Assembly: GCF_016894385.1 (NCBI RefSeq)
Contig: NZ_CP069811.1
Span: 2,270,501-2,334,500, forward strand
Source: Cupriavidus oxalaticus
Lineage (GTDB): Bacteria > Pseudomonadota > Gammaproteobacteria > Burkholderiales > Burkholderiaceae
Length of the DNA stretch: 64,000 nt
Reading direction: 5' to 3'
The notes beneath the pieces were generated by a model, which had not been told where the DNA came from, did no database searches, and saw nothing but the letters and a program-made list of their open reading frames with translations. The translations under genes and the position numbers were made by a program. This document shows positions 45,313 through 55,034 of the stretch, in pieces (within the stretch, counting starts at the first letter, position 1; the number at the start of each line of letters is the position of its first letter).

Positions 45313-48300
45313 CTACTGGCGGATCGAGAAGTCCACCCGGTTCGGCGCCCCCTTGTCCTTGATGCCCTCGGCGGTGAGCCTGGGCGCGGTCAGGAACAGC
45401 CGGCTCTCCGGCACCTTGCCTTCGCGCTCCAGCGACTGCTTGACCACCAGCGCGCGCTGCTCGGCAAGCCGCCTCAGGTCCGCCTCCGAGACAGTGGCGT
45501 TGGCCATCAGCAGCTTCTCCATTTCCTCAGGGGGCAGGGACTTGGCAAAGCCGACGAAATTGCGCGGCTTCTTCATCGAGGTGCGCTTGTAGACCTCTTC
45601 CAGGTACTTCGGGTACTCCTGCTTCGACACCTTGATCTCGGCGCCCTGCTCGCCCGACTCGTCATCGCCGGCCTCGGTGCCGGCCTGCGCGCTGTTGCGC
45701 AGGTCGCGCCGCTTCTGCTCGGCCACGCGCGCATCCAGCCACGTGCGGCGCGCGCCGGCCTCGTCGGTCGCCGGGTCGATGCGGCCGCTGATTTCCAGCC
45801 GCAGCGAAGGCCGGTCGTTCAGTGCCTGGCCGAGCTTGCCGATCTTGTCCTTCGCCGCCGGCGTCAGCGTCGACGTGCCGGGTGCGAACTCGACATAGCC
45901 GAGTTCCTCGCCGCTGCCGCCGAAGGCCGAGGCGATCAGCGAGAACGGCGAAGTGATCGCCTTGGTCAGCAGGTTGACGATCACGCGCACGATCACGCCG
46001 CCGATGCTGAACTCCGGGTCCGACAGCGAGCCGGAGACGGGCAGGTTCACGTCGATCACGCCGTTGCGGTCCTTCAGCAGCGACACCGCCAGCAGCACCG
46101 GCAGCTTGGTGGCGTCCGGGCTGTCGACGCGCTCGCCGAAGGTGAGCTGGTCGAGGAACAGGTGGTTGCGCGCGTCCAGCTTGCCGTTCTCGATCTTGTA
46201 GGCGACGTCGACGGTCAGCTTGCCCTTGGTGATCGGGTAGCCGGCGTACTTGGCGGCGTACGGCGTCAGCCGCGTCAGCTCGACCCCCGAAGCCTTGGCG
46301 GCAATGTCCAGGAACAACTGCTCGCCCAGCGGGTTGATCTTGCCGCTGATGGTGACCGGCGCGTCGTCGTCGATGCGGCCGTCGAGCACCAGGTCGGCCG
46401 GCGCGGGATCGCCCGACGACACCTTGGACACCGAGCCTTTCATGCCGGTCAGGTTGGCCGTGTAGTTCGGCTTGACGAAGAAGTCCGAGAAATTGATGTT
46501 GCCCTGGCTCACCGACACGCCACCGATGCGGATCTGCGGCTTGGGCCCGCCCGGCTTCTGCTCGACCTGCGCGGTGCGCGTGTCGCCGGCCTGCACCGGC
46601 GGCGCTGCCGGCGCCGAGGCCGGGCTGGCCTGCGTCAGGCTGGTGGACGGCGCCGCCTCGCCCCTGGCCGCGCCGCCGGCCATCACGTCCTGCAGGTTCA
46701 GGCGGCCATTGGCGTTCAGGATCACGCGCGCGTAGAAATCGGACAGCGCGATATTGCCCAGGCTGACACGCATCGGCCCCTTGCTCTCGTCCATCGCGAA
46801 GTCGATGCCCGACAGCGCGAGCGAGCGCCAGCGCAGGAAATCCTCGCCGCTGACGCGGTCGACCGTGCGCACGTTGCCGGCCAGCACGTTGCCGGCAAAG
46901 TGCGCGGCGATCGGCTTGCCGGTGGGGGCATCGACGTCGAGCTTGCCCTTGACGGTCAGCGTGCCGCTGCGCAGCGCCGCGTTGAGGCGGTCGGCCAGGT
47001 ACGGCTGCAGCGGCCCGATTTCGACCTGGCGCAGGTCCAGCTGCAGGCGGCTCGCCGGCATGGCGGGCAAGACGGTGCCGTCGATGCCGATCACGCCGCG
47101 GCGGCCGGATTCGGCATGCAGCTTCACCGGCACCGCCGCCGGCGTCAGCGGCCAGGCAATGGCGCCGGTGCTGAGCGCGATATTACGGAACTGGTGCACC
47201 ACGGGGCGGCCGCGGTTGGCCTCGGCCGGCTGGTAGTCGGCCACGCGTGCGCTGCCGCCGTCGATGGCGATCTTGCCGATCCTGGCTTGCCAGACACCTG
47301 CGGCAACATTGCCGTTCTTGCCGTTCTTGCCGTTCTTGCCATTGGTGCCATGGGCGGCGTTCGCTGCGGCGGCCGGTGCCTTGCGCGGGGTGGCGCGAGC
47401 CTGCTGTGCCGATTCGCTGGCCCACAGCCGCGCCATTTCGATCAGCTCGCCACGATGGTCGCGCGTGGTCGCGATCTGCGGCTGCGCCAGCGTCACCTGG
47501 CTGGTCGCGAAGGTCTGGCGAGCGAGATCGAGCTGGATATCGTCGAGCACCAGCTTCTCGGCACGCAGCAGCGGCAGGTTGGCGCCTGCACGGTCGGCCT
47601 CGGCGCGCTCGCGCGCACGGCGGCTGGCGCGCTGCGGAGCCTGTGTCGACGCGTCCTTCCCAGTGCCGGCCGTGGCGGCGGGCGCGGCCGGCATCACTAC
47701 CGGATCGCGCGTGGCGACATAGAGCGGCGCCAGTTCCACCCGGGACTTTTCCAGCACGAACTGGAACTGCGGGGCGGCCCACGACATGCGGTAGTGCAGC
47801 TCGGCATTGACCGCGGTCTCGCCGAACTGGCTGCGCAGCTCGCGCGGCCACCATGCGGCGAACCCCTGCGGCCGCAGTCCCGTGGTCTCGAGCGTGCCGG
47901 CCAGCGTGCCGTCGCGCAGCAGCAGGTCGCCGGTATGGTGCAGGGTCTGGCCGTCGGCCACGGTCAGGGTGGCATCGATATGCGCCGGCTTGTCGCCCTC
48001 GGTGCCGGCAAAGCCCTTGACCTCGGCGTCAAGCGGGCCGAGCGCCAGCTTGCCCGGGCCCGACGGCGCCAGCGCATCCTCAAACCCGAAGTTGGCCTGC
48101 TTCACCACGATGCGGTCGACCGCATAGCGCCAGGGCTGCTCCCTGGGCGCGGAGCCGGCCGGCGCGGCTTGTGCGGAAGGCGCGGACGAATGCGCGGACG
48201 AAGGCGCGGAAGAAGGCGGGGAAGAAGGCGCGGCGGGCGCAGACGCGGCCGGAGCCGGGGCCGGAGCTGGCGCCACCCCGTCGGTCGACTTGCTTGCCGC

Positions 48301-49353
48301 CTGCGGCAGGAACGCCGTCGCCAGGTTCAGCGTGCCGTCGGCGCGCCGCACGGCCTGCACCCCCAGCCCTTCGATTTCCACGCTGCGCAGCTGGGCCCGG
48401 TGCGCCAGCGGCTCGATGCGGGCGATGTCCAGCGCCAGCCGGCCGCTCTTCAGCAGCGGCTGGCCCGCGCGCGTGCGGATATCGGCATCGCGCAGCACGG
48501 CGGAGCCCATCAGCAGTATTTCCTGCGTGTCCTTCTGCTGGCGGAACGCCACCGTCAGGCGCGTATCGAGCTTGCCGGACTTGACCTCGGCGTCCCGCAG
48601 CAGCGGCGCGAAGGCCATGAAGCGCGTCACGTCGAGCCCGTCGAGGTTGACATTGAGCCGGGTCTGGCGCGAATCGGCGAAGGGCAGCACCTCACCGTCG
48701 AGCGCCAGCGGCGTGCCGTTGACCTGCGCGCTGAGCGTCGGCCGCGTCACAATCTCGACATCATGCGGCAGGTTGGACAGGAACGGCAGCGTCAGCGTCA
48801 GGTGGTCGACGCGCAGACTGGTGTCGAGCAGCTTGTCGTCATAGCTGATGCTGCTGCCGGTCACGGCAATATTGTTGACGGAAAAGCGCGCCGGCTTGGC
48901 ATCGGCCGGCTTGGGCGGCAGTGCCGCGAACTTCTCCTGGACATCCGCAATGCTCATGCGGCCGTCGGCGCCGCGCGCCACGCGCACGGCAAGGCGGTCG
49001 ACGTGAAGGTTGTCCACCACCGGGGCCAGGTGCCACAGCGATGCCAGCGAAGTATTGGCCTCGGCCTCGCCCAGGGTCAGCGCAGGCGTCTTGCCGTCGC
49101 GCTCGTAGATCGTCAGGTCAGACAGCGTGGCGGCCAGCTCGAACGGCCGCACATGCGCCTTGCCCAGCGTGACCTTGCGCCCGAGCGCTTCGGTCGCGTT
49201 CTTTTCGATCAGGTATTTGAGCAGCGGCGGTCCGCCAAAATAGCCCGCCAGCCCGAACACCGCGAGCGCGGCAACCACGCCGCCGGCAATGCGGGTCGCC
49301 AGCCGGCCGCGCGGCGTGGCGGCCGCTGTCTGAATGGATTGCTTGAATTCCAT
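45313..49353 (-). CDS. very large AsmA-like / DUF748 protein
   Basis: A 1346-residue envelope protein. One N-terminal membrane helix (about 23-45) is followed by long beta-rich DUF748/AsmA-type repeats: FELAATLSDLTIYERDGKTP near 70, and later VNNIAVTGSSISYDDKLLDT. A C-terminal OmpA-like stretch includes LEISGRIDPATDEAGARR. Family members are anchored in the inner membrane and span the periplasm, and are implicated in lipid transport. Two low-complexity inserts are visible: an Ala/Pro/Ser block near 365-405 and GKNGKNGKNG near 670-680 (9-bp repeats at 47310-47340). The ATG at 49353 follows a weak AGGAGA. Confidence 0.85.
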   Translation of the reverse strand: MEFKQSIQTAAATPRGRLATRIAGGVVAALAVFGLAGYFGGPPLLKYLIEKNATEALGRKVTLGKAHVRPFELAATLSDLTIYERDGKTPALTLGEAEANTSLASLWHLAPVVDNLHVDRLAVRVARGADGRMSIADVQEKFAALPPKPADAKPARFSVNNIAVTGSSISYDDKLLDTSLRVDHLTLTLPFLSNLPHDVEIVTRPTLSAQVNGTPLALDGEVLPFADSRQTRLNVNLDGLDVTRFMAFAPLLRDAEVKSGKLDTRLTVAFRQQKDTQEILLMGSAVLRDADIRTRAGQPLLKSGRLALDIARIEPLAHRAQLRSVEIEGLGVQAVRRADGTLNLATAFLPQAASKSTDGVAPAPAPAPAASAPAAPSSPPSSAPSSAHSSAPSAQAAPAGSAPREQPWRYAVDRIVVKQANFGFEDALAPSGPGKLALGPLDAEVKGFAGTEGDKPAHIDATLTVADGQTLHHTGDLLLRDGTLAGTLETTGLRPQGFAAWWPRELRSQFGETAVNAELHYRMSWAAPQFQFVLEKSRVELAPLYVATRDPVVMPAAPAATAGTGKDASTQAPQRASRRARERAEADRAGANLPLLRAEKLVLDDIQLDLARQTFATSQVTLAQPQIATTRDHRGELIEMARLWASESAQQARATPRKAPAAAANAAHGTNGKNGKNGKNGNVAAGVWQARIGKIAIDGGSARVADYQPAEANRGRPVVHQFRNIALSTGAIAWPLTPAAVPVKLHAESGRRGVIGIDGTVLPAMPASRLQLDLRQVEIGPLQPYLADRLNAALRSGTLTVKGKLDVDAPTGKPIAAHFAGNVLAGNVRTVDRVSGEDFLRWRSLALSGIDFAMDESKGPMRVSLGNIALSDFYARVILNANGRLNLQDVMAGGAARGEAAPSTSLTQASPASAPAAPPVQAGDTRTAQVEQKPGGPKPQIRIGGVSVSQGNINFSDFFVKPNYTANLTGMKGSVSKVSSGDPAPADLVLDGRIDDDAPVTISGKINPLGEQLFLDIAAKASGVELTRLTPYAAKYAGYPITKGKLTVDVAYKIENGKLDARNHLFLDQLTFGERVDSPDATKLPVLLAVSLLKDRNGVIDVNLPVSGSLSDPEFSIGGVIVRVIVNLLTKAITSPFSLIASAFGGSGEELGYVEFAPGTSTLTPAAKDKIGKLGQALNDRPSLRLEISGRIDPATDEAGARRTWLDARVAEQKRRDLRNSAQAGTEAGDDESGEQGAEIKVSKQEYPKYLEEVYKRTSMKKPRNFVGFAKSLPPEEMEKLLMANATVSEADLRRLAEQRALVVKQSLEREGKVPESRLFLTAPRLTAEGIKDKGAPNRVDFSIRQ

Positions 49354-49669
49354 GTCGTCCCAGGAGATCTGACCCCATACTCCGGCATTACACGCTTCTT
49401 TGTGCCCCGGATTTCACTTTTTTGCCGACATTATGGCAACGGTTTCGGACAAAGCAAAGACATCGGGATTGCGCAGTCAACACCAAAAATGCCGATCTGG
49501 CATCTTTATGGCCTTTGCGAAGCGTTTTGCCGCGAGCCTGCGGGTTATCCGCCACATCGCGATCCGGCAATCGCCGGGTCGCGAATCGGCATTTGAGCCG
49601 CGCGTTTGCCGCCGCTACTATCAGTTCAAGTGGTATGGAAAACACAGCGCACGCAACGCGAACCCATTC

Positions 49670-50443
49670 ATGACAGCACAGATCACGATGACCTTGGAAC
49701 GGGGCCTTCATGTGCTTCGTGCCTTCCGTGCCGAGCGTACGACGCTCACAAACAGCGAGATCGTCAAGCGTACCGGTCTGCCAAAAGCGACGGTGTCGCG
49801 GCTGACCACCACCCTGATCGCGCTGGGCTTCCTGCGCCGCGTTGCCGGCAGCACGCAGTTCGAGCTGGCCCCGGCTTCTCTCCACATCGGGGACACCTAC
49901 CTGGAAACCAACCCGGTCACCGATCGCGTGCATCCCTTCCTGCAGGAACTGGCGAACCAGCTCAATGTGTCGGTTGCCCTTGCCGTGCCCGATCAGCTCG
50001 ACATGCTCTATATCGCGCATCGAACCAGTTCGCGCATTGCGACCCTGCGCCTCGGCGTGGGCTCGCTGCTGCCGATGGGTTGGACGGCAACCGGCCGCGC
50101 CTGGCTGTGGGGCTTGCGCCCCGATGCCCGGCATGAATACCTGGAAACCCTCAAGCGCGCGGACGGCGCGCGCATCGCCGAACTCGAACGCGGCATCGCT
50201 GCGGCCTTCCAGGACCTGCAGACGCTTGGGGTCTGTACTTCCCTGGGCAAGTATCAGCGCAATGCTTACGGGATTGCCCTGCCTGTCACGGTGGGACGTT
50301 CGGCCACACTGATGTCGCTGAGCTGCGGCGCGGTTGAGCTGGAGCCGGACATGGCAGCCATCACAGAACGCCTCGCGCCTGTGCTGAAGGCCGCAGCAGC
50401 CGACCTTGTCGAACTGCTGCGGGATATTGATACGCAGATCTGA
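49670..50443 (+). CDS. IclR-family transcriptional regulator
   Basis: A 257-residue regulator with an N-terminal winged helix (about 1-75, with NSEIVKRTGLPKATVSRLTT as recognition helix) and a C-terminal GAF-like effector domain. The ATG at 49670 lacks a strong Shine-Dalgarno; the upstream extension has no homologue-like content. It converges on a second IclR gene with 16 bp between stops. IclR proteins usually sense an acid or acyl intermediate; the targets here may be the acyl-CoA genes beyond. Confidence 0.87.
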   Translation: MTAQITMTLERGLHVLRAFRAERTTLTNSEIVKRTGLPKATVSRLTTTLIALGFLRRVAGSTQFELAPASLHIGDTYLETNPVTDRVHPFLQELANQLNVSVALAVPDQLDMLYIAHRTSSRIATLRLGVGSLLPMGWTATGRAWLWGLRPDARHEYLETLKRADGARIAELERGIAAAFQDLQTLGVCTSLGKYQRNAYGIALPVTVGRSATLMSLSCGAVELEPDMAAITERLAPVLKAAAADLVELLRDIDTQI

Positions 50444-50459
50444 CGCTCAATCCGCGTCA

Positions 50460-51263
50460 TCAGTGATGCGTGCTCAAGCGCTCCTCCAAGGCATGCGCCG
50501 TCGCAGCGAGCCTCGGCCCCAACTCCCGCTCCATCCTGGCGCGATTCATGCCCGCGCTGCGGCCAACGCTGGCCAGCACCACTGACGGATGTCCCGGCAC
50601 GCTGACAGGTACCGCAACCGAAGCCAGCTCGCGACCGCAAGGCGACATGCAAAAGCCGTACTGGTGGAGTTGTGAGATGCCCTCGGCCATCTGCCTGCGC
50701 AGCGCGGGCCAATCACGGCCGCTCTTGCGCTCGACGTTGCTCTGGAGGTAGAAACGCTCCCGTTCCGGCAATGCGGCGAGCAGCGCCCAGCCCATCGGGG
50801 ACGAAGCAATCGGCACGCGGATCCCGGCGGCAAGGTGCGTGTCGAGATAGACGTTCTTGCCAACCTGCGATTCATTGACAATGACATCGAGCCGGTCGCG
50901 CGCACCCAGGATGACATGGGTACCGCTGGTGTCGGCGAATTTCTGCATCTCGATGCGGGCGGCGCGTTGCACGCTGTCGCCCGAGACGGCCGCGTAGCCT
51001 AGGGTCAATGCGGCGGACGCAAGCCGGTACTTGCGCCGGCTCTCGTCGTAGCGCACATAGCCGAGTGCTGCCAGGGAATGCAGCATCCGGGACACGGTAG
51101 GCGCCGGAATACCGGTCTCCATGGCAATCTCCTGGTTGCCCAGCCACGGATGCTCAGCGCAGAATGCAGCCAGCACGGCCAGGCCGCGTGCCAGCGGCAC
51201 CACCCGCACGTCACCCTTGTCGAGATCACGGTTCGATTGCTTCACGGCTTGAACGGTTGCCAT
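50460..51263 (-). CDS. IclR-family transcriptional regulator
   Basis: A 267-residue regulator. The winged helix spans about 25-95 (NQEIAMETGIPAPTVSRMLHS); the effector domain has YLQSNVERKSG and MSPCGRELASVAVPV with the usual Cys/Arg ligand area. The ATG at 51263 has GGAGACAGCC directly upstream; two in-frame upstream ATGs lack this. About 51 bp upstream begins an 81-bp sequence (51314-51394) nearly repeated in front of a MaoC gene, suggesting autoregulation and shared control. Confidence 0.9.
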   Translation of the reverse strand: MATVQAVKQSNRDLDKGDVRVVPLARGLAVLAAFCAEHPWLGNQEIAMETGIPAPTVSRMLHSLAALGYVRYDESRRKYRLASAALTLGYAAVSGDSVQRAARIEMQKFADTSGTHVILGARDRLDVIVNESQVGKNVYLDTHLAAGIRVPIASSPMGWALLAALPERERFYLQSNVERKSGRDWPALRRQMAEGISQLHQYGFCMSPCGRELASVAVPVSVPGHPSVVLASVGRSAGMNRARMERELGPRLAATAHALEERLSTHH

Positions 51264-51313
51264 GGCTGTCTCCATTTTTTCCGGCCCGGCCTTCATTGGA
51301 CCGTGCCGTTATT

Positions 51314-51394
51314 CCCGTCACGCCTCAAGCGTAATCAGCTGGCGGCGAGGCGCCCAGTTGTCTTCCGCGACGCGGCGATTCGCCAACCGCGATC
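51314..51394 (-). promoter_or_regulatory. upstream element, copy A (before the IclR gene)
   Basis: An 81-bp segment differing from 55559-55639 at 5 positions, without gaps. Read on the minus strand it lies 51 bp upstream of the IclR start. It includes the 11-bp palindrome GGCGA-A-TCGCC and GTTGGCG. Homology fades over the next 45 bp but resumes with GGCCCAG. It is probably a shared promoter/operator. Confidence 0.65.
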
Positions 51395-51474
51395 CAGCAC
51401 CCCGCGTGCCGGGCGGCCGGCACTGGTTAACGCCGGCCCAGTCTCCCCCGCCCGCTGAGAGCTCGGCGCGCGCC

Positions 51475-52158
51475 TCAAACCAGGCGCAGGATATCGTCGA
51501 CCCGGGCTCGCTCGGTGCGGTAGCCATTCACCGGGTGTGCCCTGTCGGCGTAGCCGAAGGAGATGCCGCACACCACCTTGCGTCCCTCCGGAATGGCAAA
51601 GTAATTGCGGATGAAGCTGGACTGCATGGCCAGGGCCGCCTGCGGCGTGGTGGCCACGCCATGAGCCTGGGCTGACAGCAGGAAGGCGCTGACGAAGCCG
51701 CCCGCGTCCACAGCGCCATACGCGCCCAGCTCCGCCGGCACGGTGACGATCGCCACATGCGGCGCACCGAACAGGCGGAAGTTTTCGAACGACTGGCTTT
51801 CGCGCCGCTCCTTGTCGCCGCGGCCAATCCCCAGCGCTTCATAGAGCTGAAAGCCGGCCTGGCGGCGACGGTCGAGGTAGACGCCCCGGTATTCGTCGGG
51901 AAACGGAAAGTCAGAGTCCAGTTCGGGGTGCTGCCGCACCTGCTCCATCAGCGCATTCCTGAACTTTTCAGTGCTCTCGTCCGAAGTAATCACCAGATCC
52001 CAGGGTTGCGTGTTGCACCACGAGGCGGTGCCGCGCGCCGCGTCGACGATGCTGCGGATCACGTCCTCCGGCACCCGCTCGCGCAAATAGGCGCGGCACG
52101 TGGCGCGCCCGAAGATCAAGCGCCGTAGCGCGTCAATATCGGCATGGTGTGCGGTCAT
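51475..52158 (-). CDS. nitroreductase-family flavoprotein
   Basis: A 227-residue FMN-dependent oxidoreductase. The FMN-phosphate-binding RATCRAYLRERVP is near residue 18, SWCNTQPWDLVI near 46, and the C-terminal VCGISFGYADRAHPVN follows. The family reduces nitroaromatics, quinones or enones with NAD(P)H; a physiological role in acid catabolism is unknown. It lies downstream of the acyl-CoA dehydrogenase in the same direction with a 141-bp gap. The Shine-Dalgarno is weak (AAGGA about 10 nt from the ATG). Confidence 0.9.
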   Translation of the reverse strand: MTAHHADIDALRRLIFGRATCRAYLRERVPEDVIRSIVDAARGTASWCNTQPWDLVITSDESTEKFRNALMEQVRQHPELDSDFPFPDEYRGVYLDRRRQAGFQLYEALGIGRGDKERRESQSFENFRLFGAPHVAIVTVPAELGAYGAVDAGGFVSAFLLSAQAHGVATTPQAALAMQSSFIRNYFAIPEGRKVVCGISFGYADRAHPVNGYRTERARVDDILRLV

Positions 52159-52299
52159 GAGGACCAGTCCTTCCAGGAGTTAGTTCGTGCCGGGCGGCGG
52201 CCCCGGCGATGCTCGCCAACCTTCCCCGAACACGAGAAGGGTGGCGTGGCCCATCAGGGCGACTTGCGCAGGCCCAACACGTTGTGGGCCACGAACTGG

Positions 52300-53466
52300 T
52301 CAATAAGACTTCGGCAGCCCGAGCTTGCGCTCGGCGATGTTCGACAGGATAAGCTGCGGGGTGACGGGCGCAATGTAGCCGATCCAGGCTTCGCGCATGA
52401 ATCGTTCCACGTGATATTCCTTCGCGTAGCCGAAGCCGCCATGCGTGAGGATCGAGGTCTGGCAAGCGTTCATGCAGGCCTCGGATGCCAGCAGCTTGGC
52501 CGCGTTGGCCTCCGAGCCGCAGGAGATCCCTTTGTCGTAGAGATCGGCAGCGGCGAGCAGCATGTGGTTGGCAGCCTCTAGCTCCGCCCAGTTGCGCGCC
52601 AGCGGATGCTGGACACCCTGGTTCTTGCCAATCTGTCGACCGAAGACGACACGGTCCTTGGCATATTGCGTGGCAAGCTTGAGCACCGCGCGGCCGATAC
52701 CGACCTGCTCGGCGGCGACGAAAACGCGCTCCGCATTCATGCCGTGGAAGATATACTTCAGGCCCTTGCCCTCTTCACCGATCAGCGAGTCCTTGGAAAC
52801 CGGCAGATCGTCGATGAACAACTCGTTGGTATCGACAGCGGCACGGCCAAGTTTGTCGATCTCCCGAATCTCCACATAGTTGCGGTCGAGCTTGGTGTAG
52901 AACAGGCTCAGCCCTTCGCCGTGCTTCCTGACCTCCTCGACCGGCGTGGTGCGCGCGAGAATCAGCATGTGGTCGGCGACCTGCGCGGTCGAAATGAAGA
53001 CCTTCTTGCCCGAGATCAGGTAGTTGCCATCGGGCTGCTTCTTCGCCACGACCTTGAGCTTGGTGGTATCAAGCCCCGTGTCCGGCTCGGTGACGGCGAA
53101 ACACGCCTTGTGTTCACCACGGACGAAGGGCGGCAGCCAGGCCTTCTTCTGCGCATCCGTGCCGAAATGCACGACCGGCTGCAAGCCGAAGATGTTCATG
53201 TGGATAGTGGACGCGCCCGCCTGCCCGCCGCACTCGGCCACGGTACGCAGGAAGAGCGCGGCTTCCGTCACGCCAAGGTTCGCGCCGCCGAACTCCTCCG
53301 GCATGCAGATCCCGAGCCAGCCGCCACTGGCAACAGCCTCGAAAAACTCGTGCGGGAACTCGTGGTTCTTGTCCTTGTTCCGCCAGTACTCGAGCGGAAA
53401 GTCCGCACAGATCTTTTCTGCCGCATCAATAATGGCGAGCTGATCGGCGCTGAGTTGGTAATCCAT
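52300..53466 (-). CDS. acyl-CoA dehydrogenase
   Basis: A 388-residue flavoenzyme with the FAD motif CFAVTEPDTGLDTTKL near residue 125. The segment HGMNAERVFVAAEQVGIG near residue 240 has a Glu at the position used as base in isovaleryl-CoA dehydrogenase. At the C-terminus, where short-chain enzymes have the EGTSE Glu, this protein reads YIAPVTPQL, so that base is absent. HGGFGYAKEYHVERFMR is normal. It oxidises an acyl-CoA to the enoyl-CoA for hydration by the MaoC proteins upstream. TGGAG lies 8 nt before the ATG. It is 24 bp after a MaoC gene. Confidence 0.92.
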   Translation of the reverse strand: MDYQLSADQLAIIDAAEKICADFPLEYWRNKDKNHEFPHEFFEAVASGGWLGICMPEEFGGANLGVTEAALFLRTVAECGGQAGASTIHMNIFGLQPVVHFGTDAQKKAWLPPFVRGEHKACFAVTEPDTGLDTTKLKVVAKKQPDGNYLISGKKVFISTAQVADHMLILARTTPVEEVRKHGEGLSLFYTKLDRNYVEIREIDKLGRAAVDTNELFIDDLPVSKDSLIGEEGKGLKYIFHGMNAERVFVAAEQVGIGRAVLKLATQYAKDRVVFGRQIGKNQGVQHPLARNWAELEAANHMLLAAADLYDKGISCGSEANAAKLLASEACMNACQTSILTHGGFGYAKEYHVERFMREAWIGYIAPVTPQLILSNIAERKLGLPKSY

Positions 53467-53490
53467 CGCTTTACTCCAGCAGGTGTCGGA

Positions 53491-53952
53491 TCAGGCCTTG
53501 TCGGCGGGGCGCAGCATCATCAGGCCGGTGCGCACGGCAGTGCAGACGATTTCGTCGCGCTGGTTTTTGGCAACGTGCTTGAAGGTGACGATGCCGGAGT
53601 CCGTGCGGCTTTTGGAAATCCGGGTTTCGATGATTTCGGTCTCGACGCGGATGGTGTCGCCGTGGAAGGTGGGCTTGGGGAAAGCAATCTCGCCGAAGCC
53701 GAGGTTGCCCAGCGTGGTGCCCAGCGTGGTCTCGTACACCGTGATGCCAGCCACCAGCGCCAGCAGGAACATGCTGTTGACCAGGCGCTGGCCGTAGAAC
53801 GTATTCTTGCTGTATTCGGCGTCGATGTGCAGCGGTGCGCAGTTGTAGGTCATGGCCGAGAACAGGACGTTGTCGGTCTCGGTGACGGTGCGGCGGATGG
53901 CGTGCTCGATCACCATGCCGGGCTTGAATTCTTCGAAGTATAGGCCTGCCAT
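53491..53952 (-). CDS. MaoC-family acyl-CoA hydratase
   Basis: A 153-residue hot-dog-fold protein. The hydratase signature is replaced by an N-terminal FEEFKPGMVIEHAIRRTVTE and NCAPLHIDAEY near residue 42, with the Asp and His of the hydratase 2 active site; FPKPTFHGDTIRVETEI follows. It is the itaconyl-CoA/mesaconyl-CoA hydratase-like branch by general pattern. AAGGAG lies 7 nt before the ATG. It sits between a CitE-like lyase (25 bp upstream) and an acyl-CoA dehydrogenase (24 bp downstream). Confidence 0.88.
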   Translation of the reverse strand: MAGLYFEEFKPGMVIEHAIRRTVTETDNVLFSAMTYNCAPLHIDAEYSKNTFYGQRLVNSMFLLALVAGITVYETTLGTTLGNLGFGEIAFPKPTFHGDTIRVETEIIETRISKSRTDSGIVTFKHVAKNQRDEIVCTAVRTGLMMLRPADKA

Positions 53953-53977
53953 TTTCTATCTCCTTGGATGGTCGCTA

Positions 53978-54868
53978 TCAGTTGTTGAACGATTGTGCGA
54001 GCTCGATGATTTCGCGTGCCGTCTTCACATGCGCGATGTCGATGTGCTCGCCGTCATAGACGCACGAGGCGCGACCCTCGGCCTGGGCCTTTTCCAGCGC
54101 ATCGATCATTCCCTGGTAGAACGCCACTTCCTCCTCGGTGGGACTGTAGGTCGTGTTGACGATGTCGACGTTGGAGGGATGCAGCACCAGCTCGCCACTC
54201 ATGCCCAGCTGGCGGTCATTGGCGGATGAGATCTTGAGCCCTTCGAGGTCATGCACCTGCTGCCAGACTCCGCCGATGGGCAGCTTGCCCGCGGCGCGTG
54301 CGGCCATGACGATGCGCGACTTCAGGTACAAGGTCTCGCGCCCTTCGAGCGACCAGACGGTCTTGAGGGCACGGGCCACATCGGCGTTCTTGGCCGTGGC
54401 GCCGACGATGGCGGGCACGCGCTCGTGCTGGGCAATCTCGTAGGCGTATTGCAGCGAGCGGGCGGTCTCCAGCAGCGGGATCACCCGGGTGTGGCCCACC
54501 GGCAGGCCGGCGCGGTATTCGGCCTCGGCCAGCATGGACGAGACAGTATGAATGTCCTCGGGGCCGCAAGGCTTGGAGATCATGATGCCCTCTACCACCG
54601 GATGGACGATGGCCAGGATGTCTTCGTAGTCGTACAGATGCGCGCTGCGATTGATGCGCACCCAGATGCGCGGCTTCTGCCCAGCCAGCCAGTCCAGCTT
54701 GGACTTGACGATCTCACGCGCCTCGACTTTCTGGGCCGGCGGCACGCTGTCCTCAAGGTCCAGGATCAGCGCATCCGCTCTGGCTGCCACCGATTTCACG
54801 ATCCAGTCTGGCTTGTTGCCCGGCACGAACATCATGGATCGTATCGGTTTCATGGCACTTACACTCAT
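53978..54868 (-). CDS. CitE/HpcH-type CoA-ester lyase
   Basis: A 296-residue TIM-barrel protein. It keeps RSMMFVPGNKPDWIVKSVAA, the LDLEDSVPPAQK motif near residue 38 and the Mg-binding Glu in IPLLETA near 137. The usual GxEDxAxDLG strand, which supplies the second metal ligand, reads VGATAKNADVARAL (about 158), so the site may be altered. Related enzymes cleave citramalyl-CoA, malyl-CoA or citryl-CoA to acetyl-CoA plus a 2-oxoacid. AGGAG supports the ATG at 54868. It heads a minus-strand set with MaoC and acyl-CoA dehydrogenase. Confidence 0.88.
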   Translation of the reverse strand: MSVSAMKPIRSMMFVPGNKPDWIVKSVAARADALILDLEDSVPPAQKVEAREIVKSKLDWLAGQKPRIWVRINRSAHLYDYEDILAIVHPVVEGIMISKPCGPEDIHTVSSMLAEAEYRAGLPVGHTRVIPLLETARSLQYAYEIAQHERVPAIVGATAKNADVARALKTVWSLEGRETLYLKSRIVMAARAAGKLPIGGVWQQVHDLEGLKISSANDRQLGMSGELVLHPSNVDIVNTTYSPTEEEVAFYQGMIDALEKAQAEGRASCVYDGEHIDIAHVKTAREIIELAQSFNN

Positions 54869-55034
54869 CCTCGTCTCCTGGTAACGATTACTGCCTTACA
54901 ACCGTTAGATAAACGGCGAAAAAATTTTGGGAGATCCCGTGGCCTTGATGCTAGATGGGCCAGGTTGTTGTACTCAAGTAGTGACTGGCGAACCACCGAT
55001 TCGCATTGCGCGAACCGGCGATGCACCGACGGCT

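Noticed and set aside
46162..49596. 1144-codon plus-strand ORF opposite the DUF748 protein
   Set aside because: Antisense shadow without domain features.
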